Source of the DNA: Alphaproteobacteria bacterium
GTDB lineage: Bacteria > Pseudomonadota > Alphaproteobacteria > Sphingomonadales > Sphingomonadaceae
Length of the DNA: 32,659 nt
Direction of reading: 5' to 3'
Assembly (NCBI GenBank): GCA_005882415.1
Contig: VBAE01000085.1
Span: 1 to 32,659, forward strand
Shown: positions 23,519 through 30,778 of the stretch, piece by piece
Numbering within the stretch: the stretch's first letter is position 1
Layout: the number at the start of each line of letters is the position of its first letter
The notes under the pieces: model-generated
Database searches by the model: none
Seen by the model: only the letters and a program-made list of their open reading frames with translations
Told to the model about the DNA's origin: nothing
Translations under genes and position numbers: made by a program

Positions 23519-23758
23519 ATGCCTCGCTACTACTTCAACCTTCGCGGCCGTGACGCATTGCTCCAGGATGAGCATGGCATTCCGCTGCCCGACGGGGAAT
23601 CGGCCTGGTACCAGGCGGTGCGCAGCGCGCGCGAGGTGATCCGGGCGGACCTCCAGATCGGCATCGGCTGGGACGGCCAGGCGATCGAGATCATCGACGA
23701 GAGCGGGATAAGGATCGACGAGGTCCCGCTCCACGAGGTGGCGCAGGTTTTCTTGTAG
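23519..23758 (+). CDS. DUF6894-like small protein
   Basis: The product is 79 aa from ATG 23519 (MPRYYFNLRGRDALLQDEHG). This MPRYFFxxR opening and the DxxGxxLPDxxxAxxxAxRxAREVI pattern (GIPLPDGESAWYQAVRSARE) are typical of DUF6894, short alphaproteobacterial proteins of unknown function. A GTG at 23498 is in frame but less likely. No clear Shine-Dalgarno precedes either start. It is monocistronic, between a terminator and a palindromic repeat. Confidence 0.8.
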   Translation: MPRYYFNLRGRDALLQDEHGIPLPDGESAWYQAVRSAREVIRADLQIGIGWDGQAIEIIDESGIRIDEVPLHEVAQVFL

Positions 23759-23778
23759 CGGGGTTGTTGGCGACAGCC

Positions 23779-23872
23779 GTCATGCCGGACTTGATCCGGC
23801 ATCCATGAACACGGACCGTGTCCAGTTCTCAGAAACCTGTGTTCATGGATCCCGGGTCAAGCCCGGGATGAC
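23779..23872. repeat. Long imperfect palindromic repeat (GTCATGCCGGACTTG type)
   Basis: Two 34-bp arms, GTCATGCCGGACTTGATCCG onward (23779-23812) and its mirror ending CCCGGGATGAC (23839-23872), differ at four positions and flank a 26-bp centre. This matches the abundant dispersed element of sphingomonads and related alphaproteobacteria. In RNA it would form a long hairpin, probably ending transcription from both flanking convergent genes. Confidence 0.85.
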
Positions 23873-23916
23873 GATCGAGAGGTGGAGGCCGCCCGTGCCT
23901 CTAAGACGCCCCGCCC

Positions 23917-24270
23917 CTACACCCGCTTGAACACGTCCCTCGCCCGCACCTTGCTGACGGGGGTGGTGAGCGCGTCCAGATCCTTGGGGTGGAGCTCCAC
24001 TTCGAACTCGCAGCCGGCGTCGTTGCCTTCGGCCCAGACCACGCGGCTGCGCTTCATTTCGAAGCCGGGGAGCTTCAGCCACACTTCGGCGCCGATCTCG
24101 AGCTGCGTGCCCGCGTCGATCTTGAAGCCGCCGGTCGAGACGTCGAGCACCACTACCGGAAGCGTGCTCGCCCCCTCCTCGCGCAAGGCGGCCGCCAGGT
24201 TGACGATCCGGCGCTCGGTCTTGCGGCCGTCCCCGGTCGGCAGCCTGGAGAGTTGTGCATTGATGAACAA
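23917..24270 (-). CDS. PilZ-domain protein, single domain
   Basis: The product is 117 aa. It starts at TTG 24270, with AAAGGA about nine bases upstream; no ATG is available in frame. The c-di-GMP-binding elements are RKTERR (16-21) and DVSTGG (43-48, the D/NxSxxG motif), followed by the barrel strands EVWLKLPGFEMKRSRVVWAE and CEFEVELHPKDLDAL. It is probably a stand-alone c-di-GMP receptor in the cytoplasm. A second, two-domain PilZ gene lies at 30069. Confidence 0.85.
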   Translation of the reverse strand: MFINAQLSRLPTGDGRKTERRIVNLAAALREEGASTLPVVVLDVSTGGFKIDAGTQLEIGAEVWLKLPGFEMKRSRVVWAEGNDAGCEFEVELHPKDLDALTTPVSKVRARDVFKRV

Positions 24271-24322
24271 GGCGTCGTCCTTTCGTCCCCGCGGTCGTGC
24301 GGAAGGGCTAGCAGCCGAGTGG

Positions 24323-24496
24323 CTAATATCGGGTTAGCGTCTGGAAGAGAGTGCCGGCGGAGGGTTCGGGGCCGGCATCCCGAAAGATGCCGGCCCCCCC
24401 TCGATACGCGACACAAGGGGCCGCCGTTGCGGCGTAAGCCATCCCGACGACGAGCTGCTTATCGCTGAAAAGGGTTGAGAAAGTGCTGAACGACAT
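24323..24496 (-). CDS. Possible small ORF, 57 aa
   Basis: From ATG 24496 the frame starts MSFSTFSTLFSDKQLVVGMA and continues YAATAAPCVAYRGG. The first 34 residues look protein-like, with a hydrophobic middle. The rest crosses the 12-bp hairpin and ends at 24323. No close Shine-Dalgarno is present (GGAGG lies more than 20 bases upstream). It is not recognised, and chance in GC-rich DNA is a fair alternative. Confidence 0.33.
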   Translation of the reverse strand: MSFSTFSTLFSDKQLVVGMAYAATAAPCVAYRGGAGIFRDAGPEPSAGTLFQTLTRY

Positions 24497-24687
24497 GGTT
24501 AGCGTAGGTTCAACCAAGTGCCTCCGCGCCCGATTCGCAAAGGCGCGGCGCAGAGGGGGCGGGCAGAGAAAAGGCGGAGCCGGTCCAAGACCACCTCCGC
24601 CCCCCCGGTCGCGTACCGTCGCCCCTGTTAATGCGGAAGGGTTACGAAATATTTTAAGGGCCGGAACGATTCGCCGGTCCCCTGCTC

Positions 24688-24770
24688 CGTCATTGCGAGG
24701 AGCGAAGCGACGCGGCAATCCATGGGCCTCTGAGACCGTACTGGATTGCTTCGCTTCGCTCGCAATGACG
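24688..24770. repeat. Dispersed inverted repeat (CGTCATTGCGAG type)
   Basis: Arms CGTCATTGCGAGGAGCGAAG... and ...TTCGCTTCGCTCGCAATGACG are near-complementary around a short centre containing GGGCCTCTGAGACCGTA. This is the widely scattered 'CATTGCGAGCGAAGCGAAGCAATCC' kind of intergenic element seen across many genomes, a non-coding MITE or REP-like unit. Confidence 0.85.
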
Positions 24771-24796
24771 GTTTGCACCGCCTGACGCGACTGTCC

Positions 24797-25435
24797 TCAG
24801 ACCGGCGCCTCATTGTCGCTGCCCATATCGGCGCGGCGGTGATGCCAGCTGAAGATGGCGAGGGGGCCCCGGTGGGGGCGCCAGGCTTCGGCGAGCTCGC
24901 GGATGTGGCGTTCTGTCGGGCGGTCGGGGAGGCCGAGGATTCGGCCGATCTCGATCTGCACCGCAAGGTCTCCCGCCGGCCACATGTCGACCCGGCCTTC
25001 CGCGAAGAGGAGGTAAACCTCGGCGGTCCAGCGGCCGATGCCTTTCACCGCAACCAGCTTGGCGATCGCCTCCTCGTCGTCCTCGGGGAGGTTGTCGAGG
25101 TCGAGCCGTCCCGAGACCACCTCCTCGGCGAGGCTCCTCGCATAGCTCATCTTCTGGCGGGAGAGGCCGGCGCCGCGGAGCGCCTCGTCGCTGGCGGAAA
25201 GGATGTTGCGGGGATCCATGTCGGCGCCGACCGCGGCTTCGAGCTTCGCCCACATCGAGGCCGCCGCCTTGATGCTGACCTGCTGGCCGACGATGGCGCG
25301 GAGCAGGGTGGTGTAGCCGCGTTCGCTGATCCTCGGCTCGGGATAGCCGGCGCGGGCGAGGGCCGCGGCGATGGCGGGATCGCGCTCGGCCAGCGCGTCG
25401 AGCGAGCGCTTCAATCCTTCCGCCTGAATTCCCAC
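24797..25435 (-). CDS. DNA-3-methyladenine glycosylase, AlkA type (HhH-GPD)
   Basis: The product is 212 aa from GTG 25435, with GGGAG eight bases upstream; the longer open frame runs through the divergent ferredoxin gene and is discarded. The HhH-GPD superfamily core is present: LLRAIVGQQVSIKAAASMW, the helix-hairpin-helix VKGIGRWTAEVYL (about 130-142) and the catalytic D156 in MWPAGDLAVQ. It removes alkylated bases such as 3-methyladenine to start base excision repair. The short length, without AlkA's N-terminal domain, fits the AlkA-like group common in alphaproteobacteria. It is divergent from the ferredoxin gene. Confidence 0.92.
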   Translation of the reverse strand: MGIQAEGLKRSLDALAERDPAIAAALARAGYPEPRISERGYTTLLRAIVGQQVSIKAAASMWAKLEAAVGADMDPRNILSASDEALRGAGLSRQKMSYARSLAEEVVSGRLDLDNLPEDDEEAIAKLVAVKGIGRWTAEVYLLFAEGRVDMWPAGDLAVQIEIGRILGLPDRPTERHIRELAEAWRPHRGPLAIFSWHHRRADMGSDNEAPV

Positions 25436-25520
25436 GCCTGTCGCTCCCGCTTGAAATGCCCCCCCGGGCCTAGCATAGCTCGACGCCGGGGCGCTTCTTC
25501 GAAATCGGACGGGATGTAAC

Positions 25521-25838
25521 ATGGCCAAGCTCACCATCGTCGGCCGCGACGGCAGCGAGAAGACGGTGGAGGGCCATGACGGCTGGAGCGTGATGGAGAC
25601 GATCCGCGACGCCGGCTTCGACGAATTGCTCGCTCTGTGCGGCGGCTGCTGCAGCTGCGCGACGTGCCATGTCCATGTCGACGAGGGGTGGCTGGGTGCG
25701 CTTCCTGCGATGGGCGCGGATGAGGACGACCTTCTCGACAGCTCCAGCTTCCGCGGGGCGAACAGCCGGCTTTCGTGCCAGCTCGAATTCGGGCCGGAGC
25801 TGGACGGGCTGCGGGTCACGATCGCGCCTGAGGACTAA
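25521..25838 (+). CDS. 2Fe-2S ferredoxin (adrenodoxin/putidaredoxin type)
   Basis: The product is 105 aa. The cluster ligands are C40, C46, C49 and C86, in the C-X5-C-X2-C...C pattern (LALCGGCCSCATCHVHVDEG, then NSRLSCQLEF). This arrangement belongs to adrenodoxin-like ferredoxins that feed cytochrome P450s or Fe-S assembly. Two further cysteines (C43, C44) in the loop are typical of the sphingomonad group. No P450 or reductase gene is adjacent. Its TAA (25836-25838) is the first codon of the palindromic repeat that follows. Confidence 0.93.
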   Translation: MAKLTIVGRDGSEKTVEGHDGWSVMETIRDAGFDELLALCGGCCSCATCHVHVDEGWLGALPAMGADEDDLLDSSSFRGANSRLSCQLEFGPELDGLRVTIAPED

Positions 25839-26002
25839 GTCCTCCCCGTCGCCAGACGGGGAGGGGGACCACCCGAAGGGTGGTGGAGGGGTAGGTGGCT
25901 CGACGTTGGCAGTTCTCGCGCGAACCTCTGATTCCCAGCCTTTTACCCCTCCACCACATTTCATGTGGTCCCCCTCCCCCCGCTTCGCGCGGGGAGGACT
26001 TA
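25836..26002. repeat. 167-bp composite palindrome holding the stops of two convergent genes
   Basis: The outer arms TAAGTCCTCCCCG (25836-) and CGGGGAGGACTTA (-26002) are inverted copies. Inside them are GGGGGACCAC...GGTGGTGGAGGGGTA on the left and TACCCCTCCACCACA...TGTGGTCCCCC on the right, each with its own small hairpin. The ferredoxin TAA and the lipoprotein TAA form the two tips. It probably terminates both transcripts. It shares its tip sequence with the hairpin at 10984-11018. Confidence 0.85.
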
Positions 26003-26800
26003 GCGCAGCTGCAGGAGCGCCTCGGGCTTCTTTGCGTCCAGCGGCCCTACGACCCATGTCAGCACCCGCGTTCCGCCGGCGCCTGGTGCGGGGCCGTCCT
26101 GCGTGTTGTTGGTCAGCACTTCGGCGTCCGTCGTGACGGTGAAGGTGCCCTGGGGCCTCGGCGCGGAGTCTCCAGCCCCGGTCGGCATGGACCCCGCATT
26201 GCCGGCAAGCGCCTTCAGCCCGGAGTCGCTCCCTTGCACGAAGGCCGGGGCGTTGATCCGGACCTTGTTGCCGACGGCGCGGTTGACCTCGACGAAGGGG
26301 ATGATGAAGTCGATGGTCGGGTCGAACACGCCCTTGCCCTTATGGACGACGCGCTTCCAGCCTTCATAGCCCTGCAACCGCCGGGCGAACTCGTCCATCG
26401 TCTTGGGATCGTTGACGTCCATGCCGCCGAACATCGCCCGGGTGCGCTCGTCCTCCGCCTTCTTCTCGGCCGCGCGGGTGGCCTTGTTCGCCTCCCATTC
26501 CTTGCGCTTGGTCTCGAGCTCGGCAGGGGTGCATTCGCGGGCGGTCGGCTCGCTGCTGTCGGGGGTCTGCTGGTCGACGCAGTCCTGCATCTCCGGATCG
26601 AACTTGTCCTCGGCCGCGGCCGCGCCGGCGCCCATTTCGCCCAGGCCCTGGGCGGTCATCAGCACGATCTCGCCGGCATAATGGTAGGTGAAGCTGCCGT
26701 CCTTCTTCAGCGTCAGTTCGGCATTGAACTTGCCGGGCGTCAGCAGGCAGCCGCTCAGAAGCATGAGCGCGCCCAAAGCGGCGATCCGAACGAAGTTCAT
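26000..26800 (-). CDS. Hypothetical lipoprotein
   Basis: The product is 266 aa. It opens with a lipoprotein signal peptide whose lipobox is LLSGC (C18: MNFVRIAALGALMLLSGC), so it is lipidated and membrane anchored. The mature part starts with a beta-rich stretch (NAELTLKKDGSFTYHYAGEI). A highly charged helix follows (LETKRKEWEANKATRAAEKK) and then further beta sections (TIDFIIPFVEVNRAVGNKVR, FTVTTDAEVLTNNTQDGP). Similar proteins exist in sphingomonads; no function is known to me. Its stop is the tip of the palindromic repeat downstream. rlmB ends about 37 bp upstream on the same strand. Confidence 0.8.
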   Translation of the reverse strand: MNFVRIAALGALMLLSGCLLTPGKFNAELTLKKDGSFTYHYAGEIVLMTAQGLGEMGAGAAAAEDKFDPEMQDCVDQQTPDSSEPTARECTPAELETKRKEWEANKATRAAEKKAEDERTRAMFGGMDVNDPKTMDEFARRLQGYEGWKRVVHKGKGVFDPTIDFIIPFVEVNRAVGNKVRINAPAFVQGSDSGLKALAGNAGSMPTGAGDSAPRPQGTFTVTTDAEVLTNNTQDGPAPGAGGTRVLTWVVGPLDAKKPEALLQLR

Positions 26801-26836
26801 AGCTTAGGCCCCCCAACCGGAGCCGTTACGGCCCCG

Positions 26837-27580
26837 TCAGCCTGTATGCGTGGCGGCGGCGTAGAGCGCAATGGCGGCGGCGTTGGAGACGTTGAGGCTC
26901 TCGATCCGGCCGCTGATCGGGAGTCGGGCGAGGGCGTCGCAATGCGCCTCGGTGTTCTGGCGCATGCCTTCGCCTTCCGCGCCGAGCACCAAAGCGACCC
27001 GCTTCGGCCCGAGCGCCTCGGCCAGGGTCTGGTCCGCCTCGCCGGTCAGGCCGACCCGCCAGAAGCCGGCTTCCGCCATCTCGTCGAGCGCGCGCGACAG
27101 GTTGACGACGCGGGCCCAGGGCACCGTCTCCAGCGCCCCGCTCGCGGACTTGGCGAGCGCGCCCGATTCCGGCGGCGCGTGCCGGTCCTGGGTCACGATC
27201 CCCAGCGCGTCGAAGGCGGCGGCCGAGCGCAGGATCGCGCCGACATTGTGCGGGTCGGTGACCTGGTCGAGGACGAGCAAAGGCCGCCCGTCCTCGGCCT
27301 GCTCGAGCAGGTCGGCGAGGAGGATGTCTTCCAGCCGCTCAACCTCGGCGACGACGCCCTGGTGCGGCGCGTCGCGGGGCACGTGGCGGGCGAGGTCGGC
27401 GGCCTCGGCGAAGACGAGCGGGATGGAGGAGGGGATTGCGAGCTCGGCCGCGGCGTCGCGCGTCGCCCAGATCCGGACGATGGTCCGCTCGGGATTGTCG
27501 AGGGCGGCGGCGACGGCGTGGCGGCCCCAGAAGCGGGGCCTGTTCTCGGCCTTGCTGGCCTGGCGGGCTTTGCGGCGCAT
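26837..27580 (-). CDS. rlmB: 23S rRNA (guanosine-2'-O-)-methyltransferase RlmB (TrmH/SpoU family)
   Basis: The product is 247 aa from ATG 27580 (MRRKARQASKAENRPRFWGR). It has an N-terminal RNA-substrate domain (FWGRHAVAAALDNPERTIVR) and the trefoil-knot SPOUT domain: motif 1 LDQVTDPHNVGAILRSAAAF, motif 2 ALVLGAEGEGMRQ and motif 3 RLPISGRIESLNVSNAAAIA. It methylates the 2'-O of G2251 (E. coli numbering) in the peptidyl-transferase P loop of 23S rRNA, using SAM. It is divergent from tRNA-Tyr, a common neighbourhood for the gene. Confidence 0.95.
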   Translation of the reverse strand: MRRKARQASKAENRPRFWGRHAVAAALDNPERTIVRIWATRDAAAELAIPSSIPLVFAEAADLARHVPRDAPHQGVVAEVERLEDILLADLLEQAEDGRPLLVLDQVTDPHNVGAILRSAAAFDALGIVTQDRHAPPESGALAKSASGALETVPWARVVNLSRALDEMAEAGFWRVGLTGEADQTLAEALGPKRVALVLGAEGEGMRQNTEAHCDALARLPISGRIESLNVSNAAAIALYAAATHTG

Positions 27581-27654
27581 GGCGAGCCCAATGGCCGCGA
27601 CGGGCCGCCCTTGCAAGCGCGGATCGGGAAGGGCGCGCGCGCCTTTCCAGCAAG

Positions 27655-27683
27655 TTGACAGCGCCGCCCCCTTTCGCCATTGA
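27655..27683 (+). promoter_or_regulatory. Probable promoter of tRNA-Tyr
   Basis: TTGACA (27655-27660), a 17-base spacer and CATTGA (27678-27683) lie 27 bp before the tRNA. The -35 is perfect and the -10 weak. A CCCC-atttc-GGGG hairpin lies in the short leader. Confidence 0.45.
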
Positions 27684-27710
27684 GCGCGCCTCCCCATTTC
27701 GGGGCCTCCT

Positions 27711-27797
27711 GGACAGGTGGCCGAGTGGTTAAAGGCAGCAGACTGTAAATCTGCCCGGGTTTCCCGTACGCTGGTTCGAATCCAGCCCTGTCCACCA
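27711..27797 (+). tRNA. tRNA-Tyr (GTA)
   Basis: The 87-nt sequence includes an encoded CCA (27795-27797). Acceptor arms GGACAGG and CCTGTCC pair, the anticodon loop CTGTAAA between CAGA and TCTG presents GTA, and there is a long variable arm and the T-arm GGTTCGAATCC. Class II architecture is as expected for bacterial tyrosine tRNA. Confidence 0.97.
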
Positions 27798-27816
27798 CCG
27801 CCCCAGGGGCGGTTTT
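27798..27816 (+). terminator. Rho-independent terminator of tRNA-Tyr
   Basis: CCGCCCC-a-GGGGCGG followed by TTTT starts right after the tRNA CCA; allowing for a real loop, the stem is CCGCC/GGCGG with CCAGG between. Confidence 0.8.
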
Positions 27817-27857
27817 CCCCTTAGAAAGCGATCAGGCCGCCAGCAGGCCGCGGCCGA

Positions 27858-29555
27858 CTAGGCCGCCAGCAGGCAACGCGCGGTGGGGCCGGTTACGTGG
27901 TAGACATAGCCGTCGCGCGAGGTGGCGATGAAGGCGCCGGGTTCGGGCGCCGCGGCGAGCGACGAGATCCCTTCCGAGGAGAGGCGGACGAAGCGGAGAT
28001 ATTCGCCGCTCCTAAGGTCGAAGATGCCGACGCGGCCGGCCTCGTCGCCGGTGGCGAGGTGGGTGCCGTCGGCGCTCGCGGCGCAGCAGGACATGGCGTT
28101 GCGATGCGCGGTGGCGATCCCGACCGAACGGTCCAGGCCCCAGAGACGGAGCTTCAGGTCGCGGCCGACGCTTGCGAAGCGGCCGCCGGGTAGCGCGGTG
28201 CAGCCGGTCGCACCGCCGCTGTGGACGCTGGGGTCGGAATGGACCTCCTCCATCGTCTCCAGCCGGTGCGCGGCGTCGGAGCCGGCGGCGGTGACGGTGA
28301 ACAGCAGGCCGGCGTCGGACGCGATTCCGGTGATTGCGCTTCGGTGGAGTCGGAGCGCCGCGACCGGGCGAAGCGAATCGCCTTCCGCCTCGAACATCAG
28401 CATCTCGCCGGCGGCCGTGCCGATCGCGAGCCGGCCGCCTTCGACGGTGCAGGCGCAGAGCAAGGGCGCGTCCTGCTGCCAGAGCAGTTCGCCGCTGAGG
28501 GCGTCGACCAGGCCGCCGCTGTCGCCGCCGCAGACCAGGCGGCCCTCGTGGGAGACGATGAAGGTCGAGCCGCGGTTGAGGCGCGCCCGCTCCCGGCCGG
28601 CGGAGGCAAGGATGCCGCCCTCGCTGATCGTGAACAGGGCGCCTTCATGATGGCAGGCGTCGGCGAAGCCGGCGGCAGGCTCGATATCTTCGAGGTCCCA
28701 GGTGCCGCTCTTGAGGTCGAGCGTGCCGTAGCGGGAGCCGAAAGTGGGGAAAGCGAGGCGGTCGGGACCGACGAAAATGGGGGCGCGGGCGGCGACCAGC
28801 GGCGGCAGCTTCGCGTCCGCCGTGCAGGTGAGGCTTCCGCCCGACCGGCTCCAGACTTTGACCGAGCGGTCCATGCCGATCGAGATCAAAGCGCCCGAAG
28901 CAGGGTCGAAGCTGAGGTCGGCGATCGGCCCCCGGTGCGCCTCGAAGCGCTCGCGCCGGCGGCCGCAGAGGAGGATGATCGCGCCGTCGGCGGTGCCGGC
29001 GAAGAAGGTGCCGTCCGGGCTTGCCGCGGCCGCGCGCCCGAACGCGCCCTCTATGTCTCCGGCGGGCCGGCGCTGGCCGTTCTCCGCGTCCCAGCGGCTG
29101 ACGATTCCCTGCTCGCCGAGCGCGACCAGCTCGCCGCCGCCCTTCAGCCAGAGCAGGCAGACGACCGGGCCGTTATGGCCGGCGAGGTGGAGGAGGGGCC
29201 GTCCGGCGAAATCGAAGACGATAACGCTGCCGTCGCGGGCGGCGGTGGCGACGCGCTCCAATGTGGGGTGGAAGGCGGCCGCCTCGACCGCATCCTCATG
29301 CCCCGCCATCACCGCGCGCAGGCGAAGGTCGGGCACCGACCAGAGGCGGGCGCTGAAGTCGGCGCCGGCCGAGATCAGCCAGTTTCCGCTTCCGCTGAAG
29401 CCGCAGAGATAAGCGCTGTCGTCGTGGCAGCCGCGGGCCAAAGCGACATCGTCGTGCGCGTTCCACAAGATCACTCGGCCGTCCGCTCCCGCAGTGGCGA
29501 GCAGCGAATCCCGAAACCCTGTTATCGCGTGAATTGGCCCCCGGTGGTCGATCAT
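27858..29555 (-). CDS. WD40-type beta-propeller protein, cytoplasmic
   Basis: The product is 565 aa made almost wholly of WD40-like repeats. GH/AH dipeptide starts include GHEDAVEAAAFHP, GHNGPVVCLLW, AHRGPIADLSFDP, LHRSAITGIASD and AHRNAMSCCAASAD. Strand endings of the WD kind include VILWNAHDD, ARLWSVPD, VSRWDAENG, VKVWSRSG, LRLWGLD and VGIFDLRSG. Some 12-14 blades suggest two seven-bladed propellers in tandem. There is no signal peptide, kinase or protease domain, so it is probably a free scaffold. The start ATG 29555 opens directly into the first repeat (HRGPIHAITGF). No partner gene adjoins. The binding partner is unknown. Confidence 0.85.
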   Translation of the reverse strand: MIDHRGPIHAITGFRDSLLATAGADGRVILWNAHDDVALARGCHDDSAYLCGFSGSGNWLISAGADFSARLWSVPDLRLRAVMAGHEDAVEAAAFHPTLERVATAARDGSVIVFDFAGRPLLHLAGHNGPVVCLLWLKGGGELVALGEQGIVSRWDAENGQRRPAGDIEGAFGRAAAASPDGTFFAGTADGAIILLCGRRRERFEAHRGPIADLSFDPASGALISIGMDRSVKVWSRSGGSLTCTADAKLPPLVAARAPIFVGPDRLAFPTFGSRYGTLDLKSGTWDLEDIEPAAGFADACHHEGALFTISEGGILASAGRERARLNRGSTFIVSHEGRLVCGGDSGGLVDALSGELLWQQDAPLLCACTVEGGRLAIGTAAGEMLMFEAEGDSLRPVAALRLHRSAITGIASDAGLLFTVTAAGSDAAHRLETMEEVHSDPSVHSGGATGCTALPGGRFASVGRDLKLRLWGLDRSVGIATAHRNAMSCCAASADGTHLATGDEAGRVGIFDLRSGEYLRFVRLSSEGISSLAAAPEPGAFIATSRDGYVYHVTGPTARCLLAA

Positions 29556-29608
29556 CCGCGGGCAAAATAGCCGCGAAATCCGCAGGTTAAAGGAGATTTA
29601 GAGCCAAA

Positions 29609-29704
29609 TTGGACCTTCCGCGTCCGAAACGGCGGCACCCCCGCAAGGGCTGGAAGCCGGCCTTAAAGGCACGGGGGAGTCACCAGCGCAAGGCTGATGG
29701 CTAA
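29609..29704 (+). CDS. Possible tiny basic ORF, 31 aa, TTG start
   Basis: TTG 29609, 13 bases after AAAGGAG, opens a frame beginning MDLPRPKRRHPRKGWKPALK and ending at TAA 29702-29704. It is strongly basic with a Pro/Trp core. No ATG is available and the spacing is long. It overlaps the hairpin cluster, so either the protein or the RNA reading may be accidental. Confidence 0.22.
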   Translation: MDLPRPKRRHPRKGWKPALKARGSHQRKADG

Positions 29705-29916
29705 AGACCCCTTAGCCGCGTGGAGAGTGAGGCTAGTTGCATAGACGGACCGAGATGAGGCTGCATCTCATCTTGCTCCAACCCAAGTAATGATTGGCGA
29801 ATTCTGCCGCTATAGCCTGAGCCGCACCGGATGGCCCGCTCGCAACCTGAGCCGTGGGCGCCCGCCCCATCCGGCTTCGCGGCGCGGCGGAGCGTCCGGG
29901 GAAGCTCAGGCCCCGG

Positions 29917-29941
29917 AAAAAAAGCAATTTTTGTCGAAAAA
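29917..29941 (-). terminator. Probable terminator of tRNA-Gly
   Basis: Directly after the tRNA 3' end on the minus strand, an AT hairpin (GTTTTT-cgac-AAAAA) is followed by TTGC and seven Ts. The stem is weak but the T run is good. Confidence 0.45.
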
Positions 29942-29944
29942 CCT

Positions 29945-30018
29945 TGGAGCGGGTAACGGGGATCGAACCCGTATCACAAGCTTGGAAGGCTAGTGCTCTA
30001 CCATTGAGCTATACCCGC
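29945..30018 (-). tRNA. tRNA-Gly (TCC)
   Basis: The 74-nt sequence on the minus strand includes an encoded CCA (29947-29945). Acceptor arms GCGGGTA and TACCCGC pair, the D-arm is AGCTCAATGGTAGAGC, the anticodon loop CTTCCAA presents TCC, and the T-arm is GGGTTCGATCCCC. It is complete. Confidence 0.97.
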
Positions 30019-30068
30019 GCGCCAAGGCGTGAGCCATATGGCGCAGCCGCCGCGGCCGGGCAAGGGGG

Positions 30069-30716
30069 TCAGCTCGCCTTGCGCTTCTCCCCCGCGTCGG
30101 GACGGAGCCAGGCCATCAGCTCCTGGAAGGGGACGACCTGGTTGAAGGCGATCCCGCAAAAGCCGTCGCGCGACCAGCGGACCTGGCCGGCGAGCGGACG
30201 AAGCTTGTCGAGCGCGATCATCACCTGTGCGCCGACGGGGAGGGGAACGTCGCATTCGATCTTCACCCCGCCTTGCGAGATGTCGCAGGTGTTGACCCCG
30301 TAGACGTCGGACGCGATCCGGACGGTCGCCAGCCGGTCGACCTCGACCCGCGGCATTCGCGGCCGCCAGCCATTCTCCTGCAGGGACTGGCTGGCGAGCA
30401 TCTCCTCGACGTCGACCGCGCTGTCGAAGGCCACGCCGATGTTCGAATCGCGCGCCCAGATGATCGTGCCTTCGATCGGCTCCTCGCTCTTGAGCTCGAT
30501 CGACACCTTCTCGCCCGGGACGTGGCGGCAATAGACATGGGCCATGATCCCGCCGCCCGAGATGTTGCGGATCAGGCAGAGCTCGCGCCCGGCGGTCCCC
30601 ACGAGCGCGCCGACGCGCAGGATGGTGAGATGGCGCGCGTCGCGGCGCCGGTCCGGCGGCGGGGGCGCCTCCGCGGAGAAGGAGAAGGTGGTCTCCTCAT
30701 GTCTGTCGCCCGTCAC
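30069..30716 (-). CDS. Tandem PilZ-domain protein
   Basis: The product is about 215 aa from GTG 30716, with GAGGAG eight bases upstream; a longer frame to 30776 has no such site. The first PilZ domain has RRDAR (24-28) and NISGGG (51-56). The second has VEVDRLATVRIASDVYGV and CDISQGGVKIECDVPLPVGA. Both domains keep the D/NxSxxG motif, but the arginine motif of the second is incomplete, so perhaps only the first binds c-di-GMP. The protein is cytoplasmic and ends in a basic tail. It is divergent from the methyltransferase-like gene. Confidence 0.87.
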   Translation of the reverse strand: MTGDRHEETTFSFSAEAPPPPDRRRDARHLTILRVGALVGTAGRELCLIRNISGGGIMAHVYCRHVPGEKVSIELKSEEPIEGTIIWARDSNIGVAFDSAVDVEEMLASQSLQENGWRPRMPRVEVDRLATVRIASDVYGVNTCDISQGGVKIECDVPLPVGAQVMIALDKLRPLAGQVRWSRDGFCGIAFNQVVPFQELMAWLRPDAGEKRKAS

Positions 30717-30778
30717 CCCGCCCACTCCTCGTTGCCGTTGAACCGGGCGGATGGCGCCGCCCAATCCCCAACCCATTC

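Larger units (their letters stand above)
24271..24796. other. 526-bp region without a firm gene
   Basis: The region holds a 12-bp perfect hairpin, GGGGCCGGCATC-ccgaaa-GATGCCGGCCCC (24368-24397), without a T run on either strand. It also holds a possible 57-codon minus-strand frame (24323-24496) and a dispersed inverted repeat (24688-24770). Between 24500 and 24687 I see only G/C-rich spacer and one AT-rich patch (AATATTTTAA at about 24648). Confidence 0.6.
29556..29944. other. 389-bp intergenic region with a cluster of hairpins
   Basis: No firm gene lies here. At 29638-29677 CCCCCG/CGGGGG encloses GGCT-gga-AGCC and GCC-ttaaa-GGC, a three-way-junction shape. GGCTAA-agacccc-TTAGCC (29699-29717) and GATGAG/CTCATC (29754-29772) follow. 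This density of perfect stems suggests a structured RNA, either a leader of the WD40 gene on the minus strand or a separate plus-strand RNA. I could not match it to 6S RNA, RNase P, tmRNA, SRP RNA or the riboswitches I know. A small basic frame also overlaps it. Confidence 0.4.

Noticed and set aside
24368..24397. 12-bp hairpin as an intrinsic terminator
   Set aside because: There is no T run on either strand, and no gene ends close enough on the matching side.
27193..27798. Minus-strand frame starting MVDRAGFEPAYGKPG
   Set aside because: This is the familiar false protein read from the complement of a tRNA (here tRNA-Tyr), continuing into rlmB out of frame.
29556..29944. 6S RNA, RNase P RNA, tmRNA, SRP RNA or a known riboswitch in this gap
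   Set aside because: None of the signature sequences I know for these classes is present on either strand.
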